In this document: one piece after another, positions 1 to 9,527 of the stretch | Position numbering within the stretch: position 1 is the stretch's first letter | How the letters are laid out: each line of letters begins with the position of its first letter | Assembly: GCA_934464705.1 (NCBI GenBank) | Contig: CAKSKB010000005.1 | Location: forward strand, 1 to 64,000 | DNA length: 64,000 nucleotides | Reading direction: 5' to 3' | Source of the DNA: an uncultured Clostridia bacterium | GTDB taxonomy: Bacteria; Bacillota; Clostridia; HGM11514 | Notes under the pieces: model-generated | The model's database searches: none | What the model was told of the DNA's origin: nothing | The model's input: the letters and a program-made list of their open reading frames with translations, nothing else | Position numbers and translations under genes: made by a program

Positions 1-3000
1 CTGCCGCCCAGTGGTTAACCATATCGGTGAACGGATTGTCTATATTCGGGTTTGTTGTTTCTGTCGAATAGAATCCGTTTGAACCGTTTCCTGCGGAGGG
101 CTTGGTTGTACCGCCGGTTCCTCCGTTATTGCCACCCGGGTAATCATTGTCATTAACAGTTGAAGACGAAGCGCCAATACCGATATCTGTCGGGTTTGTC
201 GTCCAGATTACAAGGTTGTCACCGTCAACATATCTTGCCGTTCCGCCGCTCTGTGCACGGTTATAGGCTTCCATTGTATCGCTTGCCATTCTTGCGGAAA
301 GCCTTACCCATTTGCCGCCCGAGAGGTAAGAAACGTTCTTCTTCCCTGCGCCGGGGATTACAATCCTTATCGGCTTGTCGAATGTAACGCCGCCCGTTTT
401 TATAACAAAATCCATATCCGCGCCGGTTGATTTGTAAGGAAGAATAAATTCTGTGCCGTTTGCCTTTGTTTCTTCATCGATATAAAGCCTTGCGTCGGGA
501 GATATGCCCTCGATTTCCGGAAGCATTTTTCCGCTTTCGACGCCTATGCCTGCGGTAATTCCGCTCGGGTAGTTAAACGTAAGCTTTCCGAAGCCGTAAA
601 TCACCGGAACTGTTTCGCTTGCGGTAAAGTCCTTAACCCTGCCGATTGTGTTTTCCGCAGCGTCAAGCTTAACATCAAGGGTAAGTGCCGCTTTGTCGGC
701 AGCGCTCTGGCTTGAAGATGCATTTGCGCGGATTTCCTTTGCGGACGAAAGCTCTGCTTTAAGCTCGGAAAGGGCTGTTTCGTCATATTCTCCGTAACCC
801 GTACCTGCCTTTGCGGAAGAAGCGAAGCTTTCCGCAGCAGATATTGCCTTGTCAAGTGCCGTAAAGTCCACATCGGCAGACATAAGCTTAACTTCACCGC
901 CGGATGTGTAAATTCCGAAATATCCTTCTTTTCCGGCAAGCGGACAATCGGTTCTTGTTTCCGAGAACACCTGTTCACCGTTTATGTAAAGCACTACCTT
1001 TGATTCGCTCTGGCTTACATCGTATATTCCGACTTCCACATCCGCCGTTTCACCGAAGCGATACGAATTATTCGGATATGTGTTCATAGCCGGTGCGCCG
1101 CCGTCACGAATCTGTGTTTCGATTTGTTCGGGTTTTATAACAATAAGCAAACCGCTGTTTCCGCCCCACGGAATTGCTTCCGCATTTTTCTGACGGAGGT
1201 AAATGCCTGCCCACTGTGTATCCTCCGAAACTTTCATCTTGAACGAAATAGTTTCATTCTTATATGTTTTGCCCTTATAGCTTCCGAAATCGGGCTTTAT
1301 AACCGCTTCGGAATTTGAAATTGTCGATTTATCGCTGTCAAAATACCATTTTGCGCTGTCTGCAAGCGCAGCGTTTAAGGTTATCCCGACGGTATTCACT
1401 GCCTCAACCTTTGAAAGCTTGAACTTTGAAAGCGCCGCCGTCATTTCCTTTGCCGCCGCATTAACCGCCGTCTGGTTGGCGGAATCGCTGTTGAGCGTTT
1501 CTTCTGCGGAAGCTATTGCAGCTTCGAGAGCGTCTTTTGCGTGGCTCGGGTACTGACCCTCGCCGCTTCCGATTTCAGCCGATGCAAGGAACTGCTTTGC
1601 GTCCGCAATTGCCGTTCTGAGAGCGTCCTTGTTGACATCGCCCGGCTTTGCAAGCTGCAATGTTTCCGACTGAACCGTTTCGCCGGCAACCTGATTGATG
1701 TCATAAGGCGTTACGGTGCAGTAAACATATCCGCCGGCGATATCGTCGGTTACAAGCATTTCCGCGCCTTTTGCGTCATTAAGTTCCTCATATGTGCCGT
1801 TTTTCTTTGCACTGTAGAACCACCTGATGTCCGATACGCCCTCGGGGTCGGAATCGGGGTCGGTATATTTATATGTTGCCTTAAGCGTTCCGCCGGAAAC
1901 CGTGCTGCCCGAAAGCATTACATCCGCTGCGAAAGGCTCGCGCGTGCCGACATAAAGGGTCTTTCCGTTTCTTTCGTACGGCTGAATGCCTATCTTATCG
2001 GTAGGAATGTTTTCAAACCCGGGAGCGGATTTTTTAACCTCCGCAAGCCCTTCTGCCGTAAGAGCAAAGTCCTTGCCGTAGTTTTTGAACATTGAAGCGC
2101 CGCCCGAAAGCTTGTCGGTTTCGCTTCTGTAGATATTTTTATCCTGTCCGTTGTCGTTCGAGCCCTTTTGGGTGTCTCTCGGAAGGGTTATGTTTATAAC
2201 AACATTATCCGAAAACTCATTCGGAGGGTTATCGGGCGAAATGGTCTTGATATAGCTGTTGAGTTCAGCCTCTTTGCCCTCGTCTTTAAGCGCCTTCGCT
2301 TTCGCATGGGACTCCGCAGAGAACCTTGAGCCTACATTTTCCCACTGTGTGCCCTTGTATTTCTGCTGCCAAGCGTCCGACAGAACATATTTTTCAATAT
2401 TTGCCCAATAGCTCATTGTCGAGCCGGTGCAAATATCGTTTGCCTGCTTCCACCATCTGAACTTGTTTTCATCTTTAGAGGAAGCTTCAAGCTGCCAAGC
2501 CTGGAAGTACGCCGCGCCGATGCTGTCGACGAAAATGTTGTTCCTGAACACGCCGTATCCGCCGCCGTTTGTTTTGTAAGCCGAATACTGCGTCCCGACC
2601 TTGGGCGCCTCGCTTTCGTTCAGCGTGCCTTTATAGAATATGTTTCCGAACATATAAGGCCCTGTTGCGGCATCATCTGCGAACACCGACTGCTGACCCA
2701 CGCCGCCGTGGGGGTTACCCATGTTATGGAAGTAGTTATACTTCAGCTCAAAGCCCATGAGCGACATATCTCTGCCCCATGTAACCGCGCCTGCGTCCGA
2801 GGACTGGAGAACCGCGTCATAAACTTCGTTATAGTTAAACTGAATATCGTTTGCCGCAACAAATCTTGCAACATATGCCGAGCCGTTGTAAATCTCGTTG
2901 TTTTCAATCGTATGACCCACGCCGCCGGTAACCATTATAAGCGGCGCCTGACCTACCTGATATACCCTGTCGCCGAGGTGCATACGGTTATTGAGAATTT

Positions 3001-6000
3001 TGTTTCCGGAAGAAATAAGCTTAACCCTGTCGCCTCCGGAAAGGGTTATTGCACCCTTGCCCGCTGCACCGCCGAGGTCGTAAATATGGCAGTTTTTAAT
3101 TACGCAGTCGGTACCGTCCAACTCGATTGCGGTTGAAGAGTTATGCGCAAATTCGCAGCCGTCGATTGTGATATTTGAAACTTTGGAAGCTTTTATGAAG
3201 TTTGCTCTTGTATAACCGAAGGACAAATCCTCAAAGTTCACGTATTCGGTACCGTTCATCGTAATTGCGGTGCTGTTGAACTCGGAAACCTCAACCTCTG
3301 CGCTTGCCATATCGCAGGCAGGGTAGAAGTAAACAACTCCGTTTTTCCTGTCAATCCAGGATTCTCCCGGGAGGTCGATTTCCTCCACGAGGTTTGTGAA
3401 GTAGAATTTGCCGTTTGTGGTGTTCGGAACATAGTTGGTGGAAAGTCCCGTTACAACCCTGTTTTCCGTATCGATATCAACAAGCTTGAGGTGCTGAACC
3501 GCATAAGGATGACCGGGGCTTCCCTGAACGCAAACTTCCTTATCGGCAATGGATTTTGTCCAGTTAGCCGCTCTGTTCGTATCGTCATTATACTTCATTG
3601 TGAAGTTTTTGAGCTGACCGTTCGTGTCGGTAACTCTTAAATACGTATTGCCGTTCGGCCAGCGCGCCTCGGAGAGAGCCGTACCGTTTATGTAAATCTC
3701 AACCGGGCTCCAGCCGCCGTATGCGTATCCGTAAACATCGGGAATTGCGGGAATATCCTTCACGCCGTATGCTTTAAGGTCAATCTGCATAAGCCTGTCT
3801 TTTGCAAAATCGCTTATTACACGGTCGAGAATATTCTTGTCGGTAACCTTCTTGGCTGCGCTTCCCGGGATAGAAACCGAACCCTTAAACTGCACCTTAC
3901 CGTCGCCGTAAGCTTTATAGGTTATCGGCGCTTCCGCCGTACCGGAATCTTCTGCGGTAAATGCCGTCTGTTTGTCAATCTTATAAGTGCCCGCCTTGAA
4001 ATAAACCGTAATCGGTTTGCCGAGAGCCTTTGCGGCTCTTACAGCGGCTTTTGCCTGCTCCAAGCTTGCAAAAGGAGCCTTCTCGCTGCCGTTGCCGCTC
4101 TCGCTGCCGTCCGGGGCAACAAAATACTCCGTGCTGATATTCACAATCATTATGCCGTAAAGCTTTTTGGTCACACCGTCCGGTGCGGTAACTTCAAGCG
4201 TATCGCCGTTTTCAACCGCTCCCTCTCGAAGCGTCTTTTTGTCATAATCGCTGTAAACCTCAAGCTTTGCGCCTTTCCTTGCGGAGATTGCCGCCTTAAA
4301 ATCCGCAACGGTTGTGCCGCTCGGAACACCGCTTATCGTATCGTCGCCCACCGAATAAACGGTTGATTTAACGGTTGCATCCTTGGTCTTATCCTCAACA
4401 TTGGGGTTTTCGTAAACCTTGATGTTGTCTATAATGAAGGGGAATGCGCCGCCTGCTGCCTGATAAAACTTGATTGTTGCCAAATCGTTCAGATTGCCGA
4501 AAGCTTTTCCGGCTCTCGAATAACCCTCGCAGCGTTTTTCACCGTCGATATAGAAAGCCATTGTACCCATATCGGCATCGGCATCGGTTGTTATTTCAAC
4601 CTTGAGATGATACCATTTTTTGTATTCGAGATTTGCGCCCGCCTGACCGACATGCAAGCTGCCGTCCTCTTTTGTGTAAACCGGACGGAAGCTGTAGCCG
4701 TTCTCATAACAAGTTCCGCTTGTTATCATAAAAATGTTTTTGCCGGTTGAAGAAAAGGCGTCAAAAAACTTGACCTGACCGGAAGAACCCGCATACGCCT
4801 TGCCGTCCAGCCTGAAATCCGCCTCAAAGATAAACGAGCCGGTATACTTTTCGCCCAATCTGACATGGGCCTGAGATGTGCTCGTGATATCCGAAATTAA
4901 CGCACCGTCCTTGCTGCCGTTCGGAGTATAGTCGGTGTATGTGTCGGAACCGTCCGCCGGGCGTTCAATCGTTTTGAAAGCCTCCTGTGTTACGCCGTTA
5001 AGATTGCTGTCGAAATTCTGCTCAAACGGCAGAATTTTCTTTACCAGATAAATCGTATAAACCTCGGTTGCTTCACCGTTTTCCGCAGTAACCTTGAGCT
5101 TGTCGCCGTCGGAAACACTGCCGCTCACGGGGGTTGTAAGGGAGCTGTCGTAAACCTCGGCAGTTGCCCCGGAAGGAAGCTTTATCCCCGCCATGAAGTC
5201 GGAAACCGATGTGTTTTCGGGAACATTGCTGATTTTAAGCCCGTCAACCCCGTAAACCGTTGACGAAATGTCCGTCCTGTCGGAAACCGTAACTGTTTTC
5301 TTGTAAACCTGCACGTTGTCTACCATGAAAGGAAACTGCCCTTCGGAGCTGTGGTAGCTTTTCATGCTTGCGAAATCCTTGAGATTGCCGAGAGCTTTTC
5401 CTGCTCTCGAATAGCCGTCGCAGAGCTTAACTCCGTCAAGCCAGAACACAAGCTTGCCCATTTCGGCATCGGTGTCGGTTATTATCTCAACCTTGAGATG
5501 ATACCATTTTTTGTACTCAAGCTTTTCGCCCACCGCGCCGACCTGCAGGCTGCCGTCAGCCTTGGTATAAACAGGTCGGAAGTCGTAGCCGTCCGAAAAA
5601 CAGCTTCCGCTTGTTATCATAAAGATGTTTTTGCCGTTAGAAGAAAAGGCGTCAAAAAACTTAACCTGCCCGGAATTTGTTGCATACGCCCTGCCTTCCA
5701 GCCTGAAATCAGCCTCCATGACTATGCTGCCGGCAAAGCTTTTGCCAAAATTAAATTCCGCTTTGGCAGTGCTTGCTTTATCGGACATAAATGCGCCGTC
5801 TTTTGAGCCGTCGGGCGTATATTCCGCATAATCCTCCGAACCGTCTGCCGGGCGTTCAATACTTGAAAATCCGCCGACCGTTACGGAGCTTAAATCACTG
5901 TTGAAATCCTGTTCGTAAGCGCCTTCCTCAGCCGAAACGGCAACAAGCGCCGAAACAAGCATCGAAAGCACAACAAGCAGAGAAATCCAACGCAAAACTC

Positions 6001-6013
6001 GGTTGTGTTTCAT
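1..6013 (-). CDS. Giant SLH-anchored surface protein with duplicated lectin-like domain and beta-helix (3' end outside window)
   Basis: This frame is open from the ATG at 6013 to the window edge, giving at least 2004 residues. The start follows a GGAGGG ribosome binding site. Residues 1-28 form a signal peptide with likely cleavage after AVSA. Two related lectin-like (LamG/concanavalin-type) domains lie at about 77-238 and 371-535, each followed by a short beta-rich linker. A right-handed beta-helix of the pectate-lyase-like type covers about 624-1270, opening with FVAPDGSESGNG. It is followed by a helical FIVAR-like repeat (about 1458-1531), a third jelly-roll-like stretch (about 1551-1704), a second FIVAR-like repeat (about 1718-1791), and a Thr/Gly-rich linker. 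The last visible residues, FTDMVNHWA, begin an S-layer homology domain. The protein is therefore probably exported and held on the cell wall, with the beta-helix binding or cleaving a polysaccharide. No catalytic residues could be assigned, so enzyme activity is uncertain. It is divergent from the AraC regulator at 6188. Confidence 0.9.
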   Translation of the reverse strand, partial: MKHNRVLRWISLLVVLSMLVSALVAVSAEEGAYEQDFNSDLSSVTVGGFSSIERPADGSEDYAEYTPDGSKDGAFMSDKASTAKAEFNFGKSFAGSIVMEADFRLEGRAYATNSGQVKFFDAFSSNGKNIFMITSGSCFSDGYDFRPVYTKADGSLQVGAVGEKLEYKKWYHLKVEIITDTDAEMGKLVFWLDGVKLCDGYSRAGKALGNLKDFASMKSYHSSEGQFPFMVDNVQVYKKTVTVSDRTDISSTVYGVDGLKISNVPENTSVSDFMAGIKLPSGATAEVYDSSLTTPVSGSVSDGDKLKVTAENGEATEVYTIYLVKKILPFEQNFDSNLNGVTQEAFKTIERPADGSDTYTDYTPNGSKDGALISDITSTSQAHVRLGEKYTGSFIFEADFRLDGKAYAGSSGQVKFFDAFSSTGKNIFMITSGTCYENGYSFRPVYTKEDGSLHVGQAGANLEYKKWYHLKVEITTDADADMGTMAFYIDGEKRCEGYSRAGKAFGNLNDLATIKFYQAAGGAFPFIIDNIKVYENPNVEDKTKDATVKSTVYSVGDDTISGVPSGTTVADFKAAISARKGAKLEVYSDYDKKTLREGAVENGDTLEVTAPDGVTKKLYGIMIVNISTEYFVAPDGSESGNGSEKAPFASLEQAKAAVRAAKALGKPITVYFKAGTYKIDKQTAFTAEDSGTAEAPITYKAYGDGKVQFKGSVSIPGSAAKKVTDKNILDRVISDFAKDRLMQIDLKAYGVKDIPAIPDVYGYAYGGWSPVEIYINGTALSEARWPNGNTYLRVTDTNGQLKNFTMKYNDDTNRAANWTKSIADKEVCVQGSPGHPYAVQHLKLVDIDTENRVVTGLSTNYVPNTTNGKFYFTNLVEEIDLPGESWIDRKNGVVYFYPACDMASAEVEVSEFNSTAITMNGTEYVNFEDLSFGYTRANFIKASKVSNITIDGCEFAHNSSTAIELDGTDCVIKNCHIYDLGGAAGKGAITLSGGDRVKLISSGNKILNNRMHLGDRVYQVGQAPLIMVTGGVGHTIENNEIYNGSAYVARFVAANDIQFNYNEVYDAVLQSSDAGAVTWGRDMSLMGFELKYNYFHNMGNPHGGVGQQSVFADDAATGPYMFGNIFYKGTLNESEAPKVGTQYSAYKTNGGGYGVFRNNIFVDSIGAAYFQAWQLEASSKDENKFRWWKQANDICTGSTMSYWANIEKYVLSDAWQQKYKGTQWENVGSRFSAESHAKAKALKDEGKEAELNSYIKTISPDNPPNEFSDNVVINITLPRDTQKGSNDNGQDKNIYRSETDKLSGGASMFKNYGKDFALTAEGLAEVKKSAPGFENIPTDKIGIQPYERNGKTLYVGTREPFAADVMLSGSTVSGGTLKATYKYTDPDSDPEGVSDIRWFYSAKKNGTYEELNDAKGAEMLVTDDIAGGYVYCTVTPYDINQVAGETVQSETLQLAKPGDVNKDALRTAIADAKQFLASAEIGSGEGQYPSHAKDALEAAIASAEETLNSDSANQTAVNAAAKEMTAALSKFKLSKVEAVNTVGITLNAALADSAKWYFDSDKSTISNSEAVIKPDFGSYKGKTYKNETISFKMKVSEDTQWAGIYLRQKNAEAIPWGGNSGLLIVIKPEQIETQIRDGGAPAMNTYPNNSYRFGETADVEVGIYDVSQSESKVVLYINGEQVFSETRTDCPLAGKEGYFGIYTSGGEVKLMSADVDFTALDKAISAAESFASSAKAGTGYGEYDETALSELKAELSSAKEIRANASSSQSAADKAALTLDVKLDAAENTIGRVKDFTASETVPVIYGFGKLTFNYPSGITAGIGVESGKMLPEIEGISPDARLYIDEETKANGTEFILPYKSTGADMDFVIKTGGVTFDKPIRIVIPGAGKKNVSYLSGGKWVRLSARMASDTMEAYNRAQSGGTARYVDGDNLVIWTTNPTDIGIGASSSTVNDNDYPGGNNGGTGGTTKPSAGNGSNGFYSTETTNPNIDNPFTDMVNHWAA
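4412..4905 (-). repeat. Lectin-like domain, copy 2 of the surface protein
   Basis: This segment encodes about residues 371-535. It repeats copy 1 with QVKFFDAF, NIFMITSG, SFRPVY, LEYKKWYHLKVEI and GYSRAGKA. The DNA is also clearly similar between the copies, for example around the aligned stretches at 4420-4540 and 5310-5430, so the duplication looks recent. Confidence 0.8.
5302..5785 (-). repeat. Lectin-like domain, copy 1 of the surface protein
   Basis: This segment encodes about residues 77-238 of the surface protein. Hallmarks are QVKFFDAF, NIFMITSG, DFRPVY, LEYKKWYHLKVEI and GYSRAGKA. The second copy lies at about 4412-4905 with nearly the same hallmarks, and a diverged third relative lies in the AraC protein encoded at 6188. 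Confidence 0.8.
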
Positions 6014-6125
6014 CAAAAACCCTCCTAAAATATTTTATACATTTATTTTACAGATTTTTTGATTTTTATCCTATACATATATTATGATAAAATTTAGCGG
6101 GGTTTTTGTTTGCAATAATATACTA

Positions 6126-6154
6126 TTGATTTTTAAAATTCGATATGGTATAAT
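6126..6154 (+). promoter_or_regulatory. Sigma-A promoter of the AraC-type gene
   Basis: TTGATT and TATAAT are separated by 17 bp. The -10 box ends 33 bp before the ATG at 6188. It lies in the 174-bp divergent region shared with the surface protein, so the regulator may act on both genes from here. Confidence 0.8.
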
Positions 6155-6187
6155 TCATTCAGAGATAAATTTTGCGGAGGAAATGCT

Positions 6188-7606
6188 ATGCGTTTATCGT
6201 CAACATATATGAAAAAGGGTATAAAAAACATACCGTCAGCTTCAATGCTGCTCAAAAGCACACAGATTCAGGCTGTGGAATCCTTTCACCAGAAAACCGA
6301 TATATCAACGCCCTACAGCATAAAAATTATAGGAATCACAGATGAAAACGGGAAAAATGTAACAGATTTTGACATAACCGCCGCTACATTTTCAAGGAAG
6401 AAAAATGAAACCGGGGAAATATTTACATCAGACCCCTCGTCCGACCGAAAGCTTTATGCCAATTTCAAAAAGCCCATAACCGGGAAACTCACATTTTCCG
6501 GAGAATTTTTTCTCGACGGCGCAGGCGCGGGGGAAAGCGACATCAAGTTTTTTGTACTGAACAGCGAAATTGCCGCCGAAGGCAGACCGCTTTTTATGAT
6601 AACCGTGGGTCATACACTGCCGGAGGGCTTTGAAATCCGCCCGGTTTACTGCACCAAAATCGGCTTCAGGGTCAACGAATGTATCCGCCCCGGGGGCAAG
6701 CTTTTGGAATACGGAAAATGGCACAGGCTTGATGTGCAGATTGACACCGCCGCCAACACGCTTAAATTCTTTATAAACGGAATCAAAACAGGGCTTGACA
6801 CGGGATATTCATACTTTAACGCAATGACATCGGTCGGAATTATGCAAAGCTGTTCAAACGGCGGGTTCATACTTATAAGCGATAAAATCTATCCTATTAT
6901 ACAGGGTGCGATTTATATAATCCCGTCGGAGGTCATGAGCAGCATAAACCCGAGCGACGAAGCCGCATTTGTAAGCAGCAGCATATTTATTCCCAAGGAT
7001 TTGGAGAATGTCTACAAGTCGGTTCCCGACTACAAAGAACTTTGGGAAAGCATTTTATCGGACAGAAAGCACCCGTACAGGGTTTTTGATTATGAAACAA
7101 CCGCCGAAATTGACGGACTTTTTAAGAAAATAAGCTATGCGGAAGGAAATCTCGATTTTTACACCGATGCACTGCTTATTGCATATATCACAGAGCTTTT
7201 TGCGCTCATGTGCACAAAGGAATATCACACCGGCGGAAATTACCCGAAACATATATCGTCTATCATGAAATATATCAACGAAAATCTGTGTGACGAAATA
7301 ACGCTGGACTCGCTTTGCAAAAGCGTCCACTTAAGCAAAAGCTATGCGTGCAGTTCTTTCAAGTCATATACAAACATGACGATAACGCAGTACATCATGC
7401 AAAGCCGTCTTGCGTATTCAAAAAAGCTGCTGCTTGAAACGGAAGATTCGATTTCCGATATAGCAATGCATTCCGGCTTCAGCAGTTTTTCTTTTTACTG
7501 TCAGTTCTTCAAAAAAACCGAATCATGCACGCCGCTTCAGTTCAGGAAGCTTTACAATTCCGGAAAAAGGGAACAGAGCCCTGAAATAAAGGCATTTTCC
7601 GTCTGA
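6188..7606 (+). CDS. AraC-family regulator with a lectin-like sensor domain
   Basis: The 472-residue protein starts at an ATG preceded by GCGGAGG. It has no signal peptide or membrane segment, so it should be cytoplasmic. The C-terminal part (about 352-455) is a double helix-turn-helix AraC domain, with the typical second-motif stretch SISDIAMHSGFSSFSFYCQF. The N-terminal half is unusual for the family. Residues about 79-235 align with the lectin-like domain duplicated in the divergent surface protein, sharing SD near the start, IKFF, FMIT (136-139), RPVY (151-154), LEYGKWH (173-179) and GYSYF. This suggests that the domain binds a sugar or oligosaccharide and that the protein controls the neighbouring gene. 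Both points are inference. The 3' end lies inside a terminator stem shared with uvrC. Confidence 0.92.
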   Translation: MRLSSTYMKKGIKNIPSASMLLKSTQIQAVESFHQKTDISTPYSIKIIGITDENGKNVTDFDITAATFSRKKNETGEIFTSDPSSDRKLYANFKKPITGKLTFSGEFFLDGAGAGESDIKFFVLNSEIAAEGRPLFMITVGHTLPEGFEIRPVYCTKIGFRVNECIRPGGKLLEYGKWHRLDVQIDTAANTLKFFINGIKTGLDTGYSYFNAMTSVGIMQSCSNGGFILISDKIYPIIQGAIYIIPSEVMSSINPSDEAAFVSSSIFIPKDLENVYKSVPDYKELWESILSDRKHPYRVFDYETTAEIDGLFKKISYAEGNLDFYTDALLIAYITELFALMCTKEYHTGGNYPKHISSIMKYINENLCDEITLDSLCKSVHLSKSYACSSFKSYTNMTITQYIMQSRLAYSKKLLLETEDSISDIAMHSGFSSFSFYCQFFKKTESCTPLQFRKLYNSGKREQSPEIKAFSV

Positions 7607-7631
7607 CGAATCGGACGGAAAATGCCTTTAT
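7586..7631. terminator. Bidirectional terminator between the convergent AraC gene and uvrC
   Basis: A perfect stem (7588-7603 with 7614-7629, extendable by 2 bp) encloses a 10-base loop that contains the AraC stop codon. The right arm overlaps the end of uvrC. A T-rich tract follows on the plus strand. Confidence 0.85.
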
Positions 7632-9454
7632 ACATTATTTTTTCTGAAATATTCGTAAATTCTCTCCGCAAGTTCGGGATTTATGCCCTTAACATTACTG
7701 AGTGCCGCCTTATCGGCAGCCCTGATGTTTTCAACGCTTTTGAAGTATTCGAGAAGCGCCGCATGCTTTGCCGGACCTATGCCGGCAATACCCTCAAGCC
7801 CGGATTTCACCGTGCTTTTTTTATGCAGATTTTTGTGGTAGCCGATAGCATAGCGATGAACCTCCTCCTGCATATTTGCGAGAAATCTGAACAGCTTTGA
7901 CCTTATCGGAACAGTTATCGATTCCGTATCCGAGGTTATCTCTTTGGTTCTGTGCTTATCGTCTTTTGCAAGTCCAAAAACAGGCACCGCAACGCCGATA
8001 TTTTCAAGAAGTTTTCTGACGGTCGAAACCTGCCCCCGTCCGCCGTCCAGAAGAATAAGGTCCGGCAGCGGCAGAAATTTTTCGTCCCCCTCAAGAGCAC
8101 GGTTTATGCGCCTGAAAACCACTTCGCTCATTGCGCCGTAATCATCTGCGGCAGCAGCGGATTCAATCTTAAACTTCCTGTAGCTGCTTTTTTTTGGGTG
8201 AGTATCGTAATAGCTTACCATACCCCCGACCGAATCTGCGCCTGCCGTATGAGAAATATCATAGCACTCGATTATCCTCGGCATTTTTGCAAGACCGAGA
8301 AGCGATTTCAGTTCCAGCATTATCGCCCTTTCACGGGTTTTGGTAAGATTAATCGCCTCGATTGCCTGAACGGCGTTTGCCTCCGCCATATCAAGCATTT
8401 TTCGTTTTTCGCCCCTTTGCGGAACGGAAATTGCAACCTTTGAGCCTTTGAGCCCCGAGAGCCATTCCTCCAGAACCGTCTTTTCCTCCGGCTTGCACAT
8501 AAGATATATCGTTTTCGGAATCTGCCCTCCTCCGGCATAAAACTGCAGAATAAACTGAGAATATATTTCTTCAAGCCGCTCGGATTCCGTATTTTTCATT
8601 TTGAAATTATCGCGCCCGGAAAGCTTTCCGTCACGCACAAAAAACACCTGCATACAAGCCTCTTCGCCATCGGAGGCATATGCAATGAAGTCCTGTTCGA
8701 GGTTATTGTTAACGATAGCCTTCTGCTTTTCTGAAATCCCCTTAAGCACCTCAATGCTGTCACGGAGCGCGGCAGCCTTCTCGAATTTGAGCTCGTCCGA
8801 CGCCTTATACATTTCCGCTTCCATTTGAGAAATGGCAGTATCGTGGCGGCCGTCAAGAAACGCTTTCGCATTTGAAACCGCTTCATCGTATTCCTCCGCC
8901 GAAACATTCCCCGTACACACTCCCGAGCACTGCTTCATGTGATAGTAAAGGCAGGGTCTGCCCTTGCCTATATCCTTCGGAAACTTCCTTGAACATGTAT
9001 AGATTCCGAAAAGCCGCCGCAGCATTTCAATGCTTTTCCTCGCAACATTCGCATTGAGATACGGACCGTAATATTTTGCCCCGTCATGCTCGGGTTTCCT
9101 CGTCATCATGATTTTCGGAAATTCCCTGTCCGCCGTTATTTTTATGAACGGATAATGTTTATCGTCCTTCAGAAGGATATTGTATTTAGGCATATATTTC
9201 TTGATAAGATTACACTCAAGAACCAGTGCTTCCGCCTCGGAATCGGTCACGATATATTCAAACCTGTGCACATGCGAAACCATTGCAACAACTTTCGGAG
9301 TATGGTTTTTATGAGAACGGAAATACTGCGTGACACGGTTTTTAAGATTCTTTGCCTTGCCGACATAAATAACCGTATCGTCCGCCGAATGCATAAGGTA
9401 AACGCCCGGCTCGTCCGGCAATGTTTTTATGGTATTTTCTATAATTTCAGACAC
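7628..9454 (-). CDS. uvrC: UvrABC system protein C (excinuclease subunit C)
   Basis: UvrC makes the two incisions around DNA damage that UvrA and UvrB have marked. The 608-residue protein has the expected full order. A GIY-YIG nuclease domain comes first (GVYLM...VIYVGKAKNL, about 18-38). A four-cysteine cluster follows at about 153-178 (CSRKF, CLYYHMKQCSGVC), then a UVR domain (about 208-240). The RNase H-like nuclease domain has CYDISHTAG near 398, and helix-hairpin-helix motifs lie at the C-terminus (GIAGIGPAK). The start is a GTG with GGGAGGTG upstream. uvrA and uvrB are encoded at 51811-56585, in a separate transcription unit. ptsH lies upstream, but a terminator separates the two genes. 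Confidence 0.98.
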   Translation of the reverse strand: MSEIIENTIKTLPDEPGVYLMHSADDTVIYVGKAKNLKNRVTQYFRSHKNHTPKVVAMVSHVHRFEYIVTDSEAEALVLECNLIKKYMPKYNILLKDDKHYPFIKITADREFPKIMMTRKPEHDGAKYYGPYLNANVARKSIEMLRRLFGIYTCSRKFPKDIGKGRPCLYYHMKQCSGVCTGNVSAEEYDEAVSNAKAFLDGRHDTAISQMEAEMYKASDELKFEKAAALRDSIEVLKGISEKQKAIVNNNLEQDFIAYASDGEEACMQVFFVRDGKLSGRDNFKMKNTESERLEEIYSQFILQFYAGGGQIPKTIYLMCKPEEKTVLEEWLSGLKGSKVAISVPQRGEKRKMLDMAEANAVQAIEAINLTKTRERAIMLELKSLLGLAKMPRIIECYDISHTAGADSVGGMVSYYDTHPKKSSYRKFKIESAAAADDYGAMSEVVFRRINRALEGDEKFLPLPDLILLDGGRGQVSTVRKLLENIGVAVPVFGLAKDDKHRTKEITSDTESITVPIRSKLFRFLANMQEEVHRYAIGYHKNLHKKSTVKSGLEGIAGIGPAKHAALLEYFKSVENIRAADKAALSNVKGINPELAERIYEYFRKNNV

Positions 9455-9488
9455 GCAGGCACCTCCCGTTTTATGCCGAAAAACAAAA

Positions 9489-9516
9489 TTGGCAGACCGA
9501 AGTCTGCCGTTTTTTC
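9489..9516. terminator. Terminator downstream of ptsH
   Basis: GGCAGAC and GTCTGCC pair around a four-base loop (9491-9508). On the minus strand the stem is followed by AATTTTGTTTTT, so it should end the short ptsH transcript before uvrC. Confidence 0.8.
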
Positions 9517-9527
9517 ATTCGTTAAGA

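Noticed and set aside
1541..5831. Plus-strand frames of 60-184 codons within the surface-protein gene
   Set aside because: They are antisense shadows of a continuous 2004-codon frame with clear domains.
6014..6120. A precise promoter for the surface protein in the divergent region
   Set aside because: Several AT-rich boxes are present on the minus strand, but none has both a good -35 and a 16-18 bp spacer, so no single promoter is called.
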